Assembly: GCF_009724685.1 (NCBI RefSeq)
Contig: NZ_WMEF01000002.1
Location: 1-64,000, forward strand
Reading direction: 5' to 3'
Length of the DNA stretch: 64,000 nucleotides
From: Lysinibacillus cavernae
GTDB taxonomy: Bacteria; Bacillota; Bacilli; Bacillales_A; Planococcaceae
Below the pieces are notes generated by a model. That model was given only the letters and a program-made list of their open reading frames with translations. It was not told the origin of the DNA and did no database searches. Position numbers and translations under genes: made by a program. Position 1 is the stretch's first letter. The number at the start of each line of letters is the position of its first letter. Positions 43,145 to 52,293 of the stretch are shown here, one piece after another.

Positions 43145-44527
43145 TTATTGATCAAGTTTTGTTAGTGTTTTGCCACTCCAACCAAAAATTATAGTTAGAA
43201 TCGGGCCTAGTAAACAGAAGAAGGTGAATGGCAGATAATCAAATGTGGATACACCAAGGATACTTGAGATGAAAATACCACAAACACTCCAAGGTACAAG
43301 TGGATTGACGACCGTACCAGCATCCTCCATGACACGAGATAGGTTTTTCGGTGCCAGGCCAACCTTCGCAAATTGAGCTTTAAAGGCTTCACCTGTCAAC
43401 AGAATGGATAAGTACTGTTCACCGATTAATGTATTGACGCCAATGCCTGTAATCGCAGCACCTGTAATAACAGAGCCAGCACTTTTAAATAAGTTTTCAA
43501 CTTTCGCTAAAATACTTTGAATAATGCCAAGTGTAAACAATAATCCACCCATTGTTAAGGCCAGTAATACAAGGGCAATAGTAAATAACATACTATTCAT
43601 CCCACCACGAGTTAATAGGGCATCTACTTCCTTATTACCAGTTTGAGAGACATAGCCGTCAAACAAAATTTTGAAGACATCTGAAGCCGGAAGTGGGTCT
43701 AATAGATAGGAAAGACCTACGCCAAGAATGGACACGACTGCTAATGTAATGACGGCAGGTGCTTTATAAAAGGTCATAATAACGAGTACCACAATTGGCA
43801 ATAATGTATACCAATGAATAAGCCCTGTCGATAATAAACCTTCTTTAAATTGCTCTACTGTATCAAACGAAGTATCTGCTCCTGTTGGTGAAAGGATCGC
43901 ATACAGTACAAACGAGATAATGAAAGCGGGAATCGTTGTCCAGCCCATATTTTTAATGTGCTCAAATAGGTCTACACCAACTGTACCTGAGGCAAGATTG
44001 GTTGTATCTGATAATGGTGACATTTTATCACCAAAGAAGGCACCAGAAACGATGGCTCCAGCTGTGATCGTTAACGATATGTCCATGACACCAGCAATAC
44101 CCATAAATGCCACACCAACAGTCGCTACTGTTGTTAGGGAGCTACCAACGGAAATACCGACGATACTACAAATAAGAAAAACAATTGCAAAGAAAAAGTT
44201 TGGTGAAACAGTTAAAAAACCATAATATATCAGCGTTGGGATCGTTCCACCCATAATCCAACTAGAAATTAAAATACCAATAAAAAAGAAGATAAAAACG
44301 GCACCAAGGCCAGCACTAGCACCTGCAATCATACCGCCTTCAAGTTCGCGAAAGGGAACTTTTTTCAGTAATCCATAAGCCAGTAATAGTGAAATGACTA
44401 GAAAAATGGGAATATGGGGTGTTGCTTTTAAATAGCCAATACTAAAAGCCATAGTGGCAATAATTAAAAGTATAATGAAGCCTGCCTCGATAAATCGAGG
44501 GTTACTCTTTGCTTCTATTCGAAACAT
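43145..44527 (-). CDS. nhaC: NhaC family Na+/H+ antiporter
   Basis: The 460-residue protein has about 11-12 membrane segments and NhaC family stretches (SSWIMGGTIPTLIYYGFLTV; GAFFGDKMSPLSDTTNLASG; LIGEQYLSILLTGEAFK). NhaC proteins exchange sodium for protons or, in some Bacillus members, malate or tyrosine coupled to ions. No T-box or other leader is seen upstream. A perfect aggagg site precedes the ATG. Confidence 0.92.
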   Translation of the reverse strand: MFRIEAKSNPRFIEAGFIILLIIATMAFSIGYLKATPHIPIFLVISLLLAYGLLKKVPFRELEGGMIAGASAGLGAVFIFFFIGILISSWIMGGTIPTLIYYGFLTVSPNFFFAIVFLICSIVGISVGSSLTTVATVGVAFMGIAGVMDISLTITAGAIVSGAFFGDKMSPLSDTTNLASGTVGVDLFEHIKNMGWTTIPAFIISFVLYAILSPTGADTSFDTVEQFKEGLLSTGLIHWYTLLPIVVLVIMTFYKAPAVITLAVVSILGVGLSYLLDPLPASDVFKILFDGYVSQTGNKEVDALLTRGGMNSMLFTIALVLLALTMGGLLFTLGIIQSILAKVENLFKSAGSVITGAAITGIGVNTLIGEQYLSILLTGEAFKAQFAKVGLAPKNLSRVMEDAGTVVNPLVPWSVCGIFISSILGVSTFDYLPFTFFCLLGPILTIIFGWSGKTLTKLDQ

Positions 44528-44699
44528 GTGAATCCTCCTAATAAATACTTCTGCGCTTCAATGCGGTGAAGCCCAAAAGTATTATAGCACGCTAATAATT
44601 TTTGTCAATTGACAGAAAATTGGAGTTCGTTAATGAAAACATAATTCGAAGCACATCAATTTTGTTCCAGGCTTCACGTATTGAAACGCATATAGAAAA

Positions 44700-44960
44700 T
44701 TAACCTCTTGTTTTAGTATCTCCAGTATCGTGCAAAAAATTAAAAACGCCTCTGTCTGGTCTAAAAAGGTCATCGAAAAAACCAATCGCTGCAAGTGCAC
44801 CAATGTATGTTATTTTTTCAGCTTTGCCGAGCACAAGTGTGACGGTTATTGTCCCCAATCTTTTTTTATTACCGTATAAGCAGCTACAAGGACGAGCATA
44901 ACAAGCATAAGTGGTTTTAATAGCAGGAGATAAGATGACCAGCGCAAGAAATAAATGGGA
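44700..44960 (-). pseudogene. Remnant of a TSUP (TauE/SafE) family permease
   Basis: On the minus strand one frame reads YLLLLKPLMLVMLVLVAAYT, then VIKKDWG to a stop; the next frame continues LGKAEKITYIGALAAIGFFD and ends NFLHDTGDTKTRG. Alignment from memory to TSUP permeases is good (AYTxxKKDFG, then GxxxGFFDGFFGPGTG). In this copy FFDGFFGPGTG has become FFDDLFRPDRG. The frameshift and the missing ends show that it is decayed. Confidence 0.7.
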
Positions 44961-45447
44961 GAATTTTTTCTAATCTTTTTAATGTCTAAAAAAGTTCTTA
45001 TTAAATCGTATTCTGTTTATAGGGTCCAACAAGCGCATGATAAAGTAAGTAAAAATACATCGATATCCATGTATTTGCTCACATCTTTCTCTAAGAGCAT
45101 TGCGAAAGACAAAAAATAACAATGAAATTCCATCATTTTCATGTAAATAGTCTTTACAATTCCTTAACATTTCATCTAGAAAACAAATAAGCGGAAAAAA
45201 GTTTATTTCAAGTATTTTTATAAAAATAAAAGAAAAAATGGTCATATTTAAAGAAAAAATAGTGATTTTTATCATTTGATTTCCAACGTTTTCAACTTGG
45301 AAAACAGCTTAAAAATAAATGTGGCGAATTTTATATTACATTTTTGTAAAATCAACATCTTTTTGTTTAAAATTTTGTAGAATTGTGTAAATGTTTTGTT
45401 ATGATGGTTCAGAAATTGACCAATTTTTATTTCACAGGAGGAACAGG
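44961..45447. other. AT-rich intergenic region before the phosphate genes
   Basis: No convincing gene is seen. A minus-strand frame at 44979-45275 has no ribosome site and AT-driven composition. An inverted repeat ttccaa / ttggaa lies at 45281-45302. A TATGAT at 45411-45416 could be a -10 for the DUF47 gene, but I could not place a -35. Confidence 0.45.
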
Positions 45448-46068
45448 ATGTTCAACTCAAATAAGCAAGATCCATTTTTTCAGTCATTATTAAAAATCGC
45501 AAAAAATGTGAATGAAGGTATTTATTATGCACATAATGCCCGTATTCAAGATATAGATGCGTTAAAAGAAATTGCAGATACAATGAAGCAATATGAAACA
45601 AGTGGTGATAAATTAATCCATGAGCTCATTGTGATGCTGAATAAATCGTTCATGACACCAATCGAGCGTGAGGACATTTTAGCATTAGCGAATAAACTAG
45701 ATGATGTGATTGATGGGATGGAAGGCTGTATTGCTCATTTCAATATGTACAACTTAACAGAAGTAACAGAGCCAATGCGTCAATTCCTCACATATATTGC
45801 GAAGAGCACAGATGAAATGGTACAGGCCATGGAACTTTTAAATAGTAAAAAGCTTGTAGAAATGCGTAAACATGCTATTCAAATCAAGGACAATGAGCGT
45901 GAATGTGATGAAATTTTCCGTTCTTCTATGAAGCAGTTATTTATCCAGGAAAAAGATCCAATGCGTCTGATTATCTTCAAGGATATTTATGAACAATTTG
46001 AAGATATTGCGGATAGCTGTCAAACAGTAGCAAACACAATTGAAACAATAATTATGCGTAATGCGTAA
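45448..46068 (+). CDS. DUF47 family (PhoU-like) phosphate transport regulator
   Basis: The 206-residue all-helical protein fits the DUF47/PhoU-like family (MKQYETSGDKLIHELIVMLN, then FMTPIEREDILALANKLDDV, with acidic E/DxxxD motifs for metal). It is the usual partner of Pit transporters and begins 15 nt before the pit start. The start is ATG 45448 after a perfect aggagg site, not the upstream ATG of the same frame. Confidence 0.93.
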   Translation: MFNSNKQDPFFQSLLKIAKNVNEGIYYAHNARIQDIDALKEIADTMKQYETSGDKLIHELIVMLNKSFMTPIEREDILALANKLDDVIDGMEGCIAHFNMYNLTEVTEPMRQFLTYIAKSTDEMVQAMELLNSKKLVEMRKHAIQIKDNERECDEIFRSSMKQLFIQEKDPMRLIIFKDIYEQFEDIADSCQTVANTIETIIMRNA

Positions 46069-46083
46069 GATGGAGTGTACGAA

Positions 46084-47100
46084 ATGGATACGATATTATT
46101 AATCACCATATTAGTCGTTATTTTCGCACTTGTGTTCGACTTTATTAACGGCTTCCATGATACAGCAAATGCCATTGCCACTTCTGTATCAACCCGTGCC
46201 TTAAAGCCACGTACTGCGGTTTATATGGCGGCGGTTATGAACTTCGTCGGAGCGATTACATTCGTTGGAGTAGCAAAAGCATTAACAAAAGATATTGTAG
46301 ACCCGTTTAGCTTAAATGCTTACGATGGCGATATTACGGGTTCTGTCGTTATTTTAGCAGCCTTATTTTCTGCGATCACATGGAATTTATTAACGTGGTA
46401 TTTTGGGATTCCATCAAGTTCTTCCCATACATTAATTGGTTCTGTTGCAGGTGCAGCCATTGCGGCGGCAGGATTTGATATTTTGAACTATGCTGGTTTT
46501 ATTAAAATTCTTCAAGCACTTATTTTTTCACCGTTACTAGCGTTTGCAGCTGGTTTCCTAATGATGACATTATTGAAGGTCATCTTTAAAGATATGAATT
46601 TATATCGTACGAATAAAGGCTTCCGAACGATGCAAATCGGGACAGCTGCCTTACAATCATTTACGCACGGTACAAACGATGCCCAAAAAGCGATGGGGAT
46701 TATTACCCTTGCTTTAATAGCTGGAGGCATGCACCAAGGGGATGATATTCCGTTTTGGGTACGTTTTGCAGCAGCAACAGCGATGGGTCTTGGTACATCT
46801 GTAGGTGGTTATAAAATCATCAAAACAGTTGGTGGCAAGATCATGAAAATCCGCCCAGTGAATGGGGTAGCAGCAGATTTAGCTTCTGCTTCAATCATCT
46901 TTGGTGCGACGTTGATCCACCTACCTGTTTCCACAACACATGTTATTTCTTCATCAATCATGGGTGTAGGAACAGCACATCGTGTCAAAGGTGTTAAATG
47001 GGGAATGGCACGTAAAATCGTGACAACATGGGTCATCACAATGCCAATCTCAGCTGTCATGGCAGCATTGATTTACTATATTTTAAGTTTGTTCTTCTAG
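46084..47100 (+). CDS. pit: Low-affinity inorganic phosphate transporter, Pit family
   Basis: The 338-residue membrane protein has the duplicated PiT signature: GFHDTANAIATSVSTRALKP near residue 24 and SFTHGTNDAQKAMGIITLAL in the second half. It imports neutral metal-phosphate with protons. ATG 46084 is 8 nt from ggag and gives MDTILLI; a GTG at 46075 overlaps that site. The gene is co-transcribed with the DUF47 gene and ends at a strong terminator, after which the repeat array begins. Confidence 0.94.
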   Translation: MDTILLITILVVIFALVFDFINGFHDTANAIATSVSTRALKPRTAVYMAAVMNFVGAITFVGVAKALTKDIVDPFSLNAYDGDITGSVVILAALFSAITWNLLTWYFGIPSSSSHTLIGSVAGAAIAAAGFDILNYAGFIKILQALIFSPLLAFAAGFLMMTLLKVIFKDMNLYRTNKGFRTMQIGTAALQSFTHGTNDAQKAMGIITLALIAGGMHQGDDIPFWVRFAAATAMGLGTSVGGYKIIKTVGGKIMKIRPVNGVAADLASASIIFGATLIHLPVSTTHVISSSIMGVGTAHRVKGVKWGMARKIVTTWVITMPISAVMAALIYYILSLFF

Positions 47101-47108
47101 TAACATTG

Positions 47109-47140
47109 AGGAATGCACAATCCCTGTGCATTCCTTTTTT
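47109..47140 (+). terminator. Terminator of the pit operon
   Basis: The arms aggaatgcaca and tgtgcattcct are perfect complements followed by a T run. It separates the operon from array 2. Confidence 0.92.
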
Positions 47141-47149
47141 GTGTTTGAG

Positions 47150-48310
47150 GATAGCTCGCTGGGAAGTGGTGGATGGAATGCTTAGAGTGGTGGATAGAGC
47201 GAAAGAAACGGATAGAACGCTCGAAGTGGTGGATAGAACGCACAAAGTGGCGGATAGAGTGAGTAAAGTGGCGGATAGAATGCTCAAAGTGACGGATAGC
47301 CCGAGCGAAATGGTGTATGGAACGAACAGAGTGAAGGATAAGGCGAAAGAAACGGATAGAATGCTTAAAGTGAAGGATAGAACGTTCAAAGTGGTGGATA
47401 GAACGCTCAAAGTGAAGGATAGAGCGAGCAAAGTGGCGGATAGAACGCTCGAAGTGTTGGATAGAACGCACAGAGTGAAGGATAAGGCGAAAGAAACGGA
47501 TAGAATGCTTAAAGTGAAGGATAGAACGTTCAAAGTGGTGGATAGAACGCTCAAAGTGAAGGATAGAGCGAGCAAAGTGGCGGATAGAACGCTCAGAGTG
47601 AAGGATAAGGCGAAAGAAACGGATAGAACGTTCAAAGTGAAGGATAGCCCGAGCAAAGTAGTGGATAGAACGCTCAAAGCGAAGGATAGCCCGAGAAAAG
47701 TGGCGGATAGAATACTCAAAGTGACGGATAGTCTGAGCAAAGTGTTGGATAGAACGCACAAGGTGAAGGATGCCTAAGGAAAGTGAAGGATAAAGCGCAG
47801 GAAACGGATAGAATGAGCAGAGTGACGGATAGAATGCTCAAAGTGACGGATAGAATGCTCAAAGTAGCGGATAGAACACTCAGAGTGACGGATAGAACGC
47901 ACAAAGCGAAGGATAAAGCGTAGGAAACGGATAGAATACTCAAAACGAAAGATAGCGTGAGTAAAGTGTTGGATAGAACGCACAGAGTATGGGATAGAGT
48001 TAGGAAAGTGTTGGATAGAACGCACAAGGTGAAGGATAGAGCGAGCAAAGTAGAGGATAGAATACTCAAAGTGACGGATAGTCTGAGCAAAGTGTTGGAT
48101 AGAACGCACAAGGTGAAGGATGCCTAAGGAAAGTGAAGGATAAAGCGCAGGAAACGGATAGAATGAGCAGAGTGACGGATAGAATGCTCAAAGTGACGGA
48201 TAGAATGCTCAAAGTAGCGGATAGAACACTCAGAGTGACGGATAGAACGCACATAGTGGAGGATAAGGCGAAAGAAACGGATAGAACGCTCAAAATAGCG
48301 GATAATCCCA
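47150..48310 (+). repeat. Tandem repeat array 2 (21-bp module, about 1.15 kb)
   Basis: The region consists of roughly 54 modules of the form GTGNNGGATAGANNGNNNAAA. Most are 21 bp and some are 18 bp (for instance acggatagaatgcttaaa), so length stays a multiple of 3. Longer direct repeats are nested in it: 47326-47450 recurs at 47470-47594, and 47705-47903 recurs at 48055-48253 without a difference. The module is the same as in array 1 and points the same way. Long frames are open on both strands but lack starts with ribosome sites. Confidence 0.95.
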
Positions 48311-48414
48311 TACTTGTGCGAAGTGCGGTTTCCCTCTAAGGTAATTATAAAGAAAGTGTAAAGTTCGGAGAGAATCGCTTTTTCCGTAGTAAAGTGGAAA
48401 CAGGAGGAGAACGG

Positions 48415-49113
48415 ATGAAGGAAAAGTTACTACTGATTGAGGATGATGCAGCCATTGGTTACATTGTAAAAGATACGCTGGAGCAGGAGGGCTACGGTGT
48501 GACATGGGCGACCACGGGCCTTGAAGGGCTGGCAGATTTTCAGTCGGATGCATTTGATTTAGTATTAGTTGATTGGATGCTACCAGAGATGGATGGTCTC
48601 ACTGTTTGTCAGAATATACGCTGGGAAAGTGATGTACCGATTATTATGATGAGCGCCCGAAAGGAAGAAGCGGATAAGGTGGAGGGGTTGCAGGGGGCGG
48701 ATGATTATATTGCAAAACCGTTTAGTTTAGAGGAGTTAAAGGCACGTGTGGCCTCTCATCTTCGCCGCTGGAAACGTTATAACAAGCTAGAAGAAGTAGA
48801 AGATCAAACTTCTTATACCTATGGATTAACAATTGATTGGCAACGAGAAATAGTGACTCTTAATCAGCAAGAGTTAGGGTTAACGCAAAAAGAATTTGCT
48901 CTTTTCAAGTTACTTGCAAAAAACCAAAATCAAACCTTTGCGAAAGAGGAACTGTATCAGCATATTTGGCAGCAAGCGAGTATAGAGGACACCCACACGG
49001 TTACAGTACATATTAAGGCATTACGTGAAAAGCTTAACGATTCTGTGAAAAACCCACAGTTTATTCAAACTGTATGGGGCAAGGGATACCGTTTTATTGG
49101 TGAACCATTATGA
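48415..49113 (+). CDS. OmpR family response regulator
   Basis: The 232-residue protein has a receiver domain (LLLIEDDAAIG acid pocket, phosphoacceptor Asp53 in LVDWMLPEMDG, IIMMSA threonine/serine position and the lysine in YIAKPFS) and a C-terminal winged helix (FALFKLLAKNQNQTFAKEEL; QTVWGKGYRFIG). ATG 48415 follows an aggaggag site. The histidine kinase gene overlaps its end by 4 nt. The target genes are unknown but probably include its own operon. Confidence 0.94.
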   Translation: MKEKLLLIEDDAAIGYIVKDTLEQEGYGVTWATTGLEGLADFQSDAFDLVLVDWMLPEMDGLTVCQNIRWESDVPIIMMSARKEEADKVEGLQGADDYIAKPFSLEELKARVASHLRRWKRYNKLEEVEDQTSYTYGLTIDWQREIVTLNQQELGLTQKEFALFKLLAKNQNQTFAKEELYQHIWQQASIEDTHTVTVHIKALREKLNDSVKNPQFIQTVWGKGYRFIGEPL

Positions 49114-50612
49114 AAATTAAAACATGGTTACTCATTACATTTTTTCTTGTCATGGTGTTACCCATTACAGGTGCGTATAGCCTGTATGTGTGGATTAATG
49201 CTTATTATCAAGATAAACATGTTGCGGAATACTTTGATAAATGGACTGAGCTGAATCACATCAAAGCTATCGTTGACAATCCAGAGCTCTATGAAAAAAA
49301 CGCGGATTATCAAGAGCTAGAAGAACTCACAAATGAGCAACTGGGGATTACACTTTATACAAAATCTGGCTTCGTTTTATATTCCTCCAATCCTTTGCTA
49401 ACGGGCTATGTAGGAAAAGAGCGCATGTTTAAAGGTTTATATGATTTACAACAGACCTACAATGCTTTTACATACAAGGAGCCTGTCTATCAAAAAGGTG
49501 ATTTGTTAGGAGTCTTTGAAATTCAATCAGTAAGAACAGATTGGGTAAAAGGTGTTGAAAATCGTTCTTTGCTTGTCATAACAGGCTCTATTCTACTGTT
49601 TCTTGCCATCTATTTAGCTGTCATATTCTTGCTTTATCGTAGATTAAATCGACCTTTAACAGTACTGATGCAGCAAATGCGTATTTTTGCAAAAGGTGGA
49701 CATGTGGAAACAACGCTCAGTGCAAGAAAAGATGAGATTGGCGAATTGGCTCAAACGTTTGTGGCCATGCAGGATGAAATTGAAAAGACGCGAGCTTCTT
49801 TAAAAGCGGAGCAACTGCAAAAAGAATTGATGATTGCAAGTATCTCCCATGATTTAAAAACGCCCCTTACAGCCATCCAAGCCTACGCTGAATCTTTACA
49901 AAGCAAAGGTCTATCAGAACAGCAGCAAGCGGAATATCAGCAGGTTATTGTAACGAAGGCTGATCGGATGAAGCACATGTTAGAGGATTTACTCATGTTT
50001 ACATTGCTCCAATCTACGAACTATGAATTAGAGCTGGTACCCGTTGATGGAGAAGAATTTTTCGAGATGGCATTGTCTGACTATGAACCGTTATGTGAGG
50101 AACAAGGGTTTTCATTAGAAGTTTTCTGCGACGTAGAAGGTCGATATGCTGTTCATCCGAAACAATTACAGCGGGTTATTGATAATTTAATGAGCAATGC
50201 ATGGCGTTATGGCAAGACAGGTACATCTATCGGCTTAGCGGCCGTTAATACTGAGAAATATCCTATATGGGGTTTTGATTTTCTGAAGCCAGCCTTGAGC
50301 AAGCAAGAGGGAATGTATATTATCGTGCAAAATAGCGGACAGGGGATTCGGCAGGAGGACATCACAAAATTATTCGAGCCCATGTATCAAGCTGATCGTG
50401 CAAGATCGAAGGCTGGAGAACATGGCACAGGTCTAGGTTTAAATATTACCAAACAAATTATTGAAAAACATGGTGGTACTGTAGAGCTGCTTTCGATGGA
50501 GAACGTCGGAACAGCGGTTGTTTGTTGGCTACCACTATATAAAGGAGCAACTGAAAATGAATTGGAAAAAAACATGCAAAGCAGCGGGCTTCATCGCGGT
50601 CATGACATTTAG
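49110..50612 (+). CDS. Sensor histidine kinase
   Basis: The 500-residue protein has a membrane segment at about 7-27, an extracytoplasmic sensor of about 130 residues, a second segment near 155-177, HAMP, then HisKA with the phosphoacceptor at about residue 247 (ASISHDLKTPLTAIQAYAES) and a HATPase domain (NLMSNAWRYG; GTGLGLNITKQIIEKHGG). The last 56 bases overlap the following lipoprotein gene in another frame. It phosphorylates the response regulator upstream. The signal is unknown; the lipoprotein next to it suggests an envelope cue. Confidence 0.94.
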   Translation: MKIKTWLLITFFLVMVLPITGAYSLYVWINAYYQDKHVAEYFDKWTELNHIKAIVDNPELYEKNADYQELEELTNEQLGITLYTKSGFVLYSSNPLLTGYVGKERMFKGLYDLQQTYNAFTYKEPVYQKGDLLGVFEIQSVRTDWVKGVENRSLLVITGSILLFLAIYLAVIFLLYRRLNRPLTVLMQQMRIFAKGGHVETTLSARKDEIGELAQTFVAMQDEIEKTRASLKAEQLQKELMIASISHDLKTPLTAIQAYAESLQSKGLSEQQQAEYQQVIVTKADRMKHMLEDLLMFTLLQSTNYELELVPVDGEEFFEMALSDYEPLCEEQGFSLEVFCDVEGRYAVHPKQLQRVIDNLMSNAWRYGKTGTSIGLAAVNTEKYPIWGFDFLKPALSKQEGMYIIVQNSGQGIRQEDITKLFEPMYQADRARSKAGEHGTGLGLNITKQIIEKHGGTVELLSMENVGTAVVCWLPLYKGATENELEKNMQSSGLHRGHDI

Positions 50613-51627
50613 CTTAGTGGGTTGTAATACGGAAGTGTCGTATTCACCACAGGAAATTATGGAGCAAGCCCTACAAGAATCGAAGGAACCACTTACTTAT
50701 TATGGCGAATATACGTTAGATATGGGCGAGCTTGGTGGCACAGCACAAGTGAAAGAATGGGTCAAGGATGGTAATAGACGCATGGAATTGACAGGTGATA
50801 ATGGTGAACATGTCATCACGGTCACAACTGATTCACAGGTGATAAGCTATGACGTCACTGAAAATACTGCCTATAAAATGGCCTTCCCACAAGGAGAACT
50901 AGATGGGCTACAATCACCAAGAGATCAGGTACAGCTTATTTTTAATTTGGTCAAGGACACACATGAAATTAAGATCGTAGGTGAGGAGAAGGTCGCTGGT
51001 AGAGACACATATAAAATTGTCGCAAAAACTAAAAAAACAGAGTCTTTATTTGGAAACATGGAGGCATGGATTGACAAAAAAACATGGCTGACGTTAAAAA
51101 TGAAGACAGACAATGCAGGCAATCAAATGATCACCGAATATTCAAAGTTGAATGTTGGTGAAAAAATAGATGATCAACAATTTACACTAGAGCTACCAAA
51201 GGATGTAACGATTCAAGAAATTAGTGGAGAGGATACTTCACAATCTATTTCGTTTGAAGTTGCAAAAGAAAAGCTAGGAGCCTTTTTAACAGTTCCACAA
51301 GAAAACGGTCTTACGTTAGACAAAATTTCCATGGATAAAGGATTAGAAGATCGACCTGAATACTCGTTTGACTATGGATTAGATGGGCAGCTAGCATTTT
51401 TTGTCACTATTTTTAAGGCAGATCCGAGTTTGGCAGAAATTGAGCCAATAGTAAATGAAAAAGAGATGTCTATTCGAGGGCAAAAAGGAACTGTTATGGA
51501 TGATGAAAATTTCCGTTCTATTTCTTGGCAGGAAAATGGCTATCAATACAATATCGTTGGGGAAAATCCAGAGTTAACGCTTGAGGATCTTTTAAGCTAT
51601 GTGCAACATATGACACTTGTTCAATGA
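50557..51627 (+). CDS. Lipoprotein with LolA/DUF4367-like domains
   Basis: The 356-residue precursor has lipobox LVGC with the cysteine at residue 23. The middle resembles LolA/RseB-like folds (AGRDTYKIVAKTKK, EAWIDKKTWLTLKMK, ITEYSKLNVGEKI). The C-terminal part (about 235-356) ends like DUF4367, with SISWQENGYQYNIVG. It starts after an aaaggag site inside the histidine kinase gene, so the two are tightly coupled. It could be an accessory sensor or an envelope target of the two-component system. Confidence 0.87.
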   Translation: MNWKKTCKAAGFIAVMTFSLVGCNTEVSYSPQEIMEQALQESKEPLTYYGEYTLDMGELGGTAQVKEWVKDGNRRMELTGDNGEHVITVTTDSQVISYDVTENTAYKMAFPQGELDGLQSPRDQVQLIFNLVKDTHEIKIVGEEKVAGRDTYKIVAKTKKTESLFGNMEAWIDKKTWLTLKMKTDNAGNQMITEYSKLNVGEKIDDQQFTLELPKDVTIQEISGEDTSQSISFEVAKEKLGAFLTVPQENGLTLDKISMDKGLEDRPEYSFDYGLDGQLAFFVTIFKADPSLAEIEPIVNEKEMSIRGQKGTVMDDENFRSISWQENGYQYNIVGENPELTLEDLLSYVQHMTLVQ

Positions 51628-51636
51628 GGTGATGCG

Positions 51637-51858
51637 ATGAAAAGCGCAGAAGGACTGAAATGTCTGGCATTGTTTTTATTTACCACTATTTTTTTATATG
51701 GAGTGGGGGAGACCTATGATGTGTCTTGGCTGCAATTTCAATTTACGGGACGATATGATGATGTAGGTTTTTCTTTTCACTTTACTTCTCTGATTCCAGT
51801 ATTGATAGGTATATTTATTGTGGGGCTTTATGAATCCAAATTAAAACGTTTTATTTAA
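51637..51858 (+). CDS. Small membrane protein in the two-component operon
   Basis: The 73-residue protein has two hydrophobic segments (LALFLFTTIFLYGVG and LIPVLIGIFIVGLYE) and a short extracytoplasmic loop. A gaggtg site lies just before the ATG and the gene begins 9 nt after the lipoprotein stop, so it belongs to the same operon. No family is recognised. Confidence 0.75.
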   Translation: MKSAEGLKCLALFLFTTIFLYGVGETYDVSWLQFQFTGRYDDVGFSFHFTSLIPVLIGIFIVGLYESKLKRFI

Positions 51859-51868
51859 ATAGTTTGGT

Positions 51869-51902
51869 GGCAGGGTCATGAGTGTATGGTCCTGCCTTTT
51901 AT
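51869..51902 (+). terminator. Terminator of the two-component operon
   Basis: The arms ggcagg and cctgcc are followed by a T-rich stretch. Confidence 0.7.
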
Positions 51903-51970
51903 TATGGTAGAATTATCTTTTATCTATTACAATATTTATATAAAAAGGGTTTTTAAAGGAGGTTTTATGA

Positions 51971-52186
51971 ATGTCTACATTTATACATAGCTTGGTTCAA
52001 CAACTGATTACGCCTTTGTTGATGGTCGTGTGTTTTTATTTGACATTAACGTATTTTCATCATCTAAAGACTGGTGATGACAAGGACATTAAGAAAACAA
52101 AGTGGTGGGCGGTACTGTGCTTAGCGTTCGCTTTCATTGTACCAGTTCTTTATAATATGATTACATTTACGATTATGATGAGATAA
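51971..52186 (+). CDS. Small membrane protein, function unknown
   Basis: The 71-residue protein has two hydrophobic segments separated by a charged loop (TGDDKDIKKTKW). A strong aaaggaggt site precedes the ATG. It stands alone between two terminators, so it has its own promoter in the 70-bp gap. No family is recognised. Confidence 0.75.
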   Translation: MSTFIHSLVQQLITPLLMVVCFYLTLTYFHHLKTGDDKDIKKTKWWAVLCLAFAFIVPVLYNMITFTIMMR

Positions 52187-52195
52187 AACAGACAG

Positions 52196-52248
52196 AAACA
52201 GCCACTCTACACGGTAATTGAATTGACCATGCAGAGTGGCTGTTTTTT
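52196..52248. terminator. Terminator
   Basis: The arms aaacagccactct and agagtggctgttt are perfect complements around a long loop, with a T run after. Confidence 0.85.
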
Positions 52249-52293
52249 ATCATTCTAGTAGAATATGCATGATAGCCTCTCCAAAATCATGTA

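Noticed and set aside
43145-44527. A T-box upstream of nhaC, as known for some Bacillus NhaC family genes
   Set aside because: The 100 bases upstream of its start show no T-box sequence, specifier stem or terminator.
44979-45275. Minus-strand ORF of 98 codons upstream of the phosphate genes
   Set aside because: Composition is driven by AT-rich sequence, the ribosome site is poor and no domain is visible.
47028-48339. Several long ORFs on both strands across array 2
   Set aside because: They follow from the 21/18-bp module length. None has a ribosome site and proper start; the plus-strand one begins inside pit and runs through the terminator.
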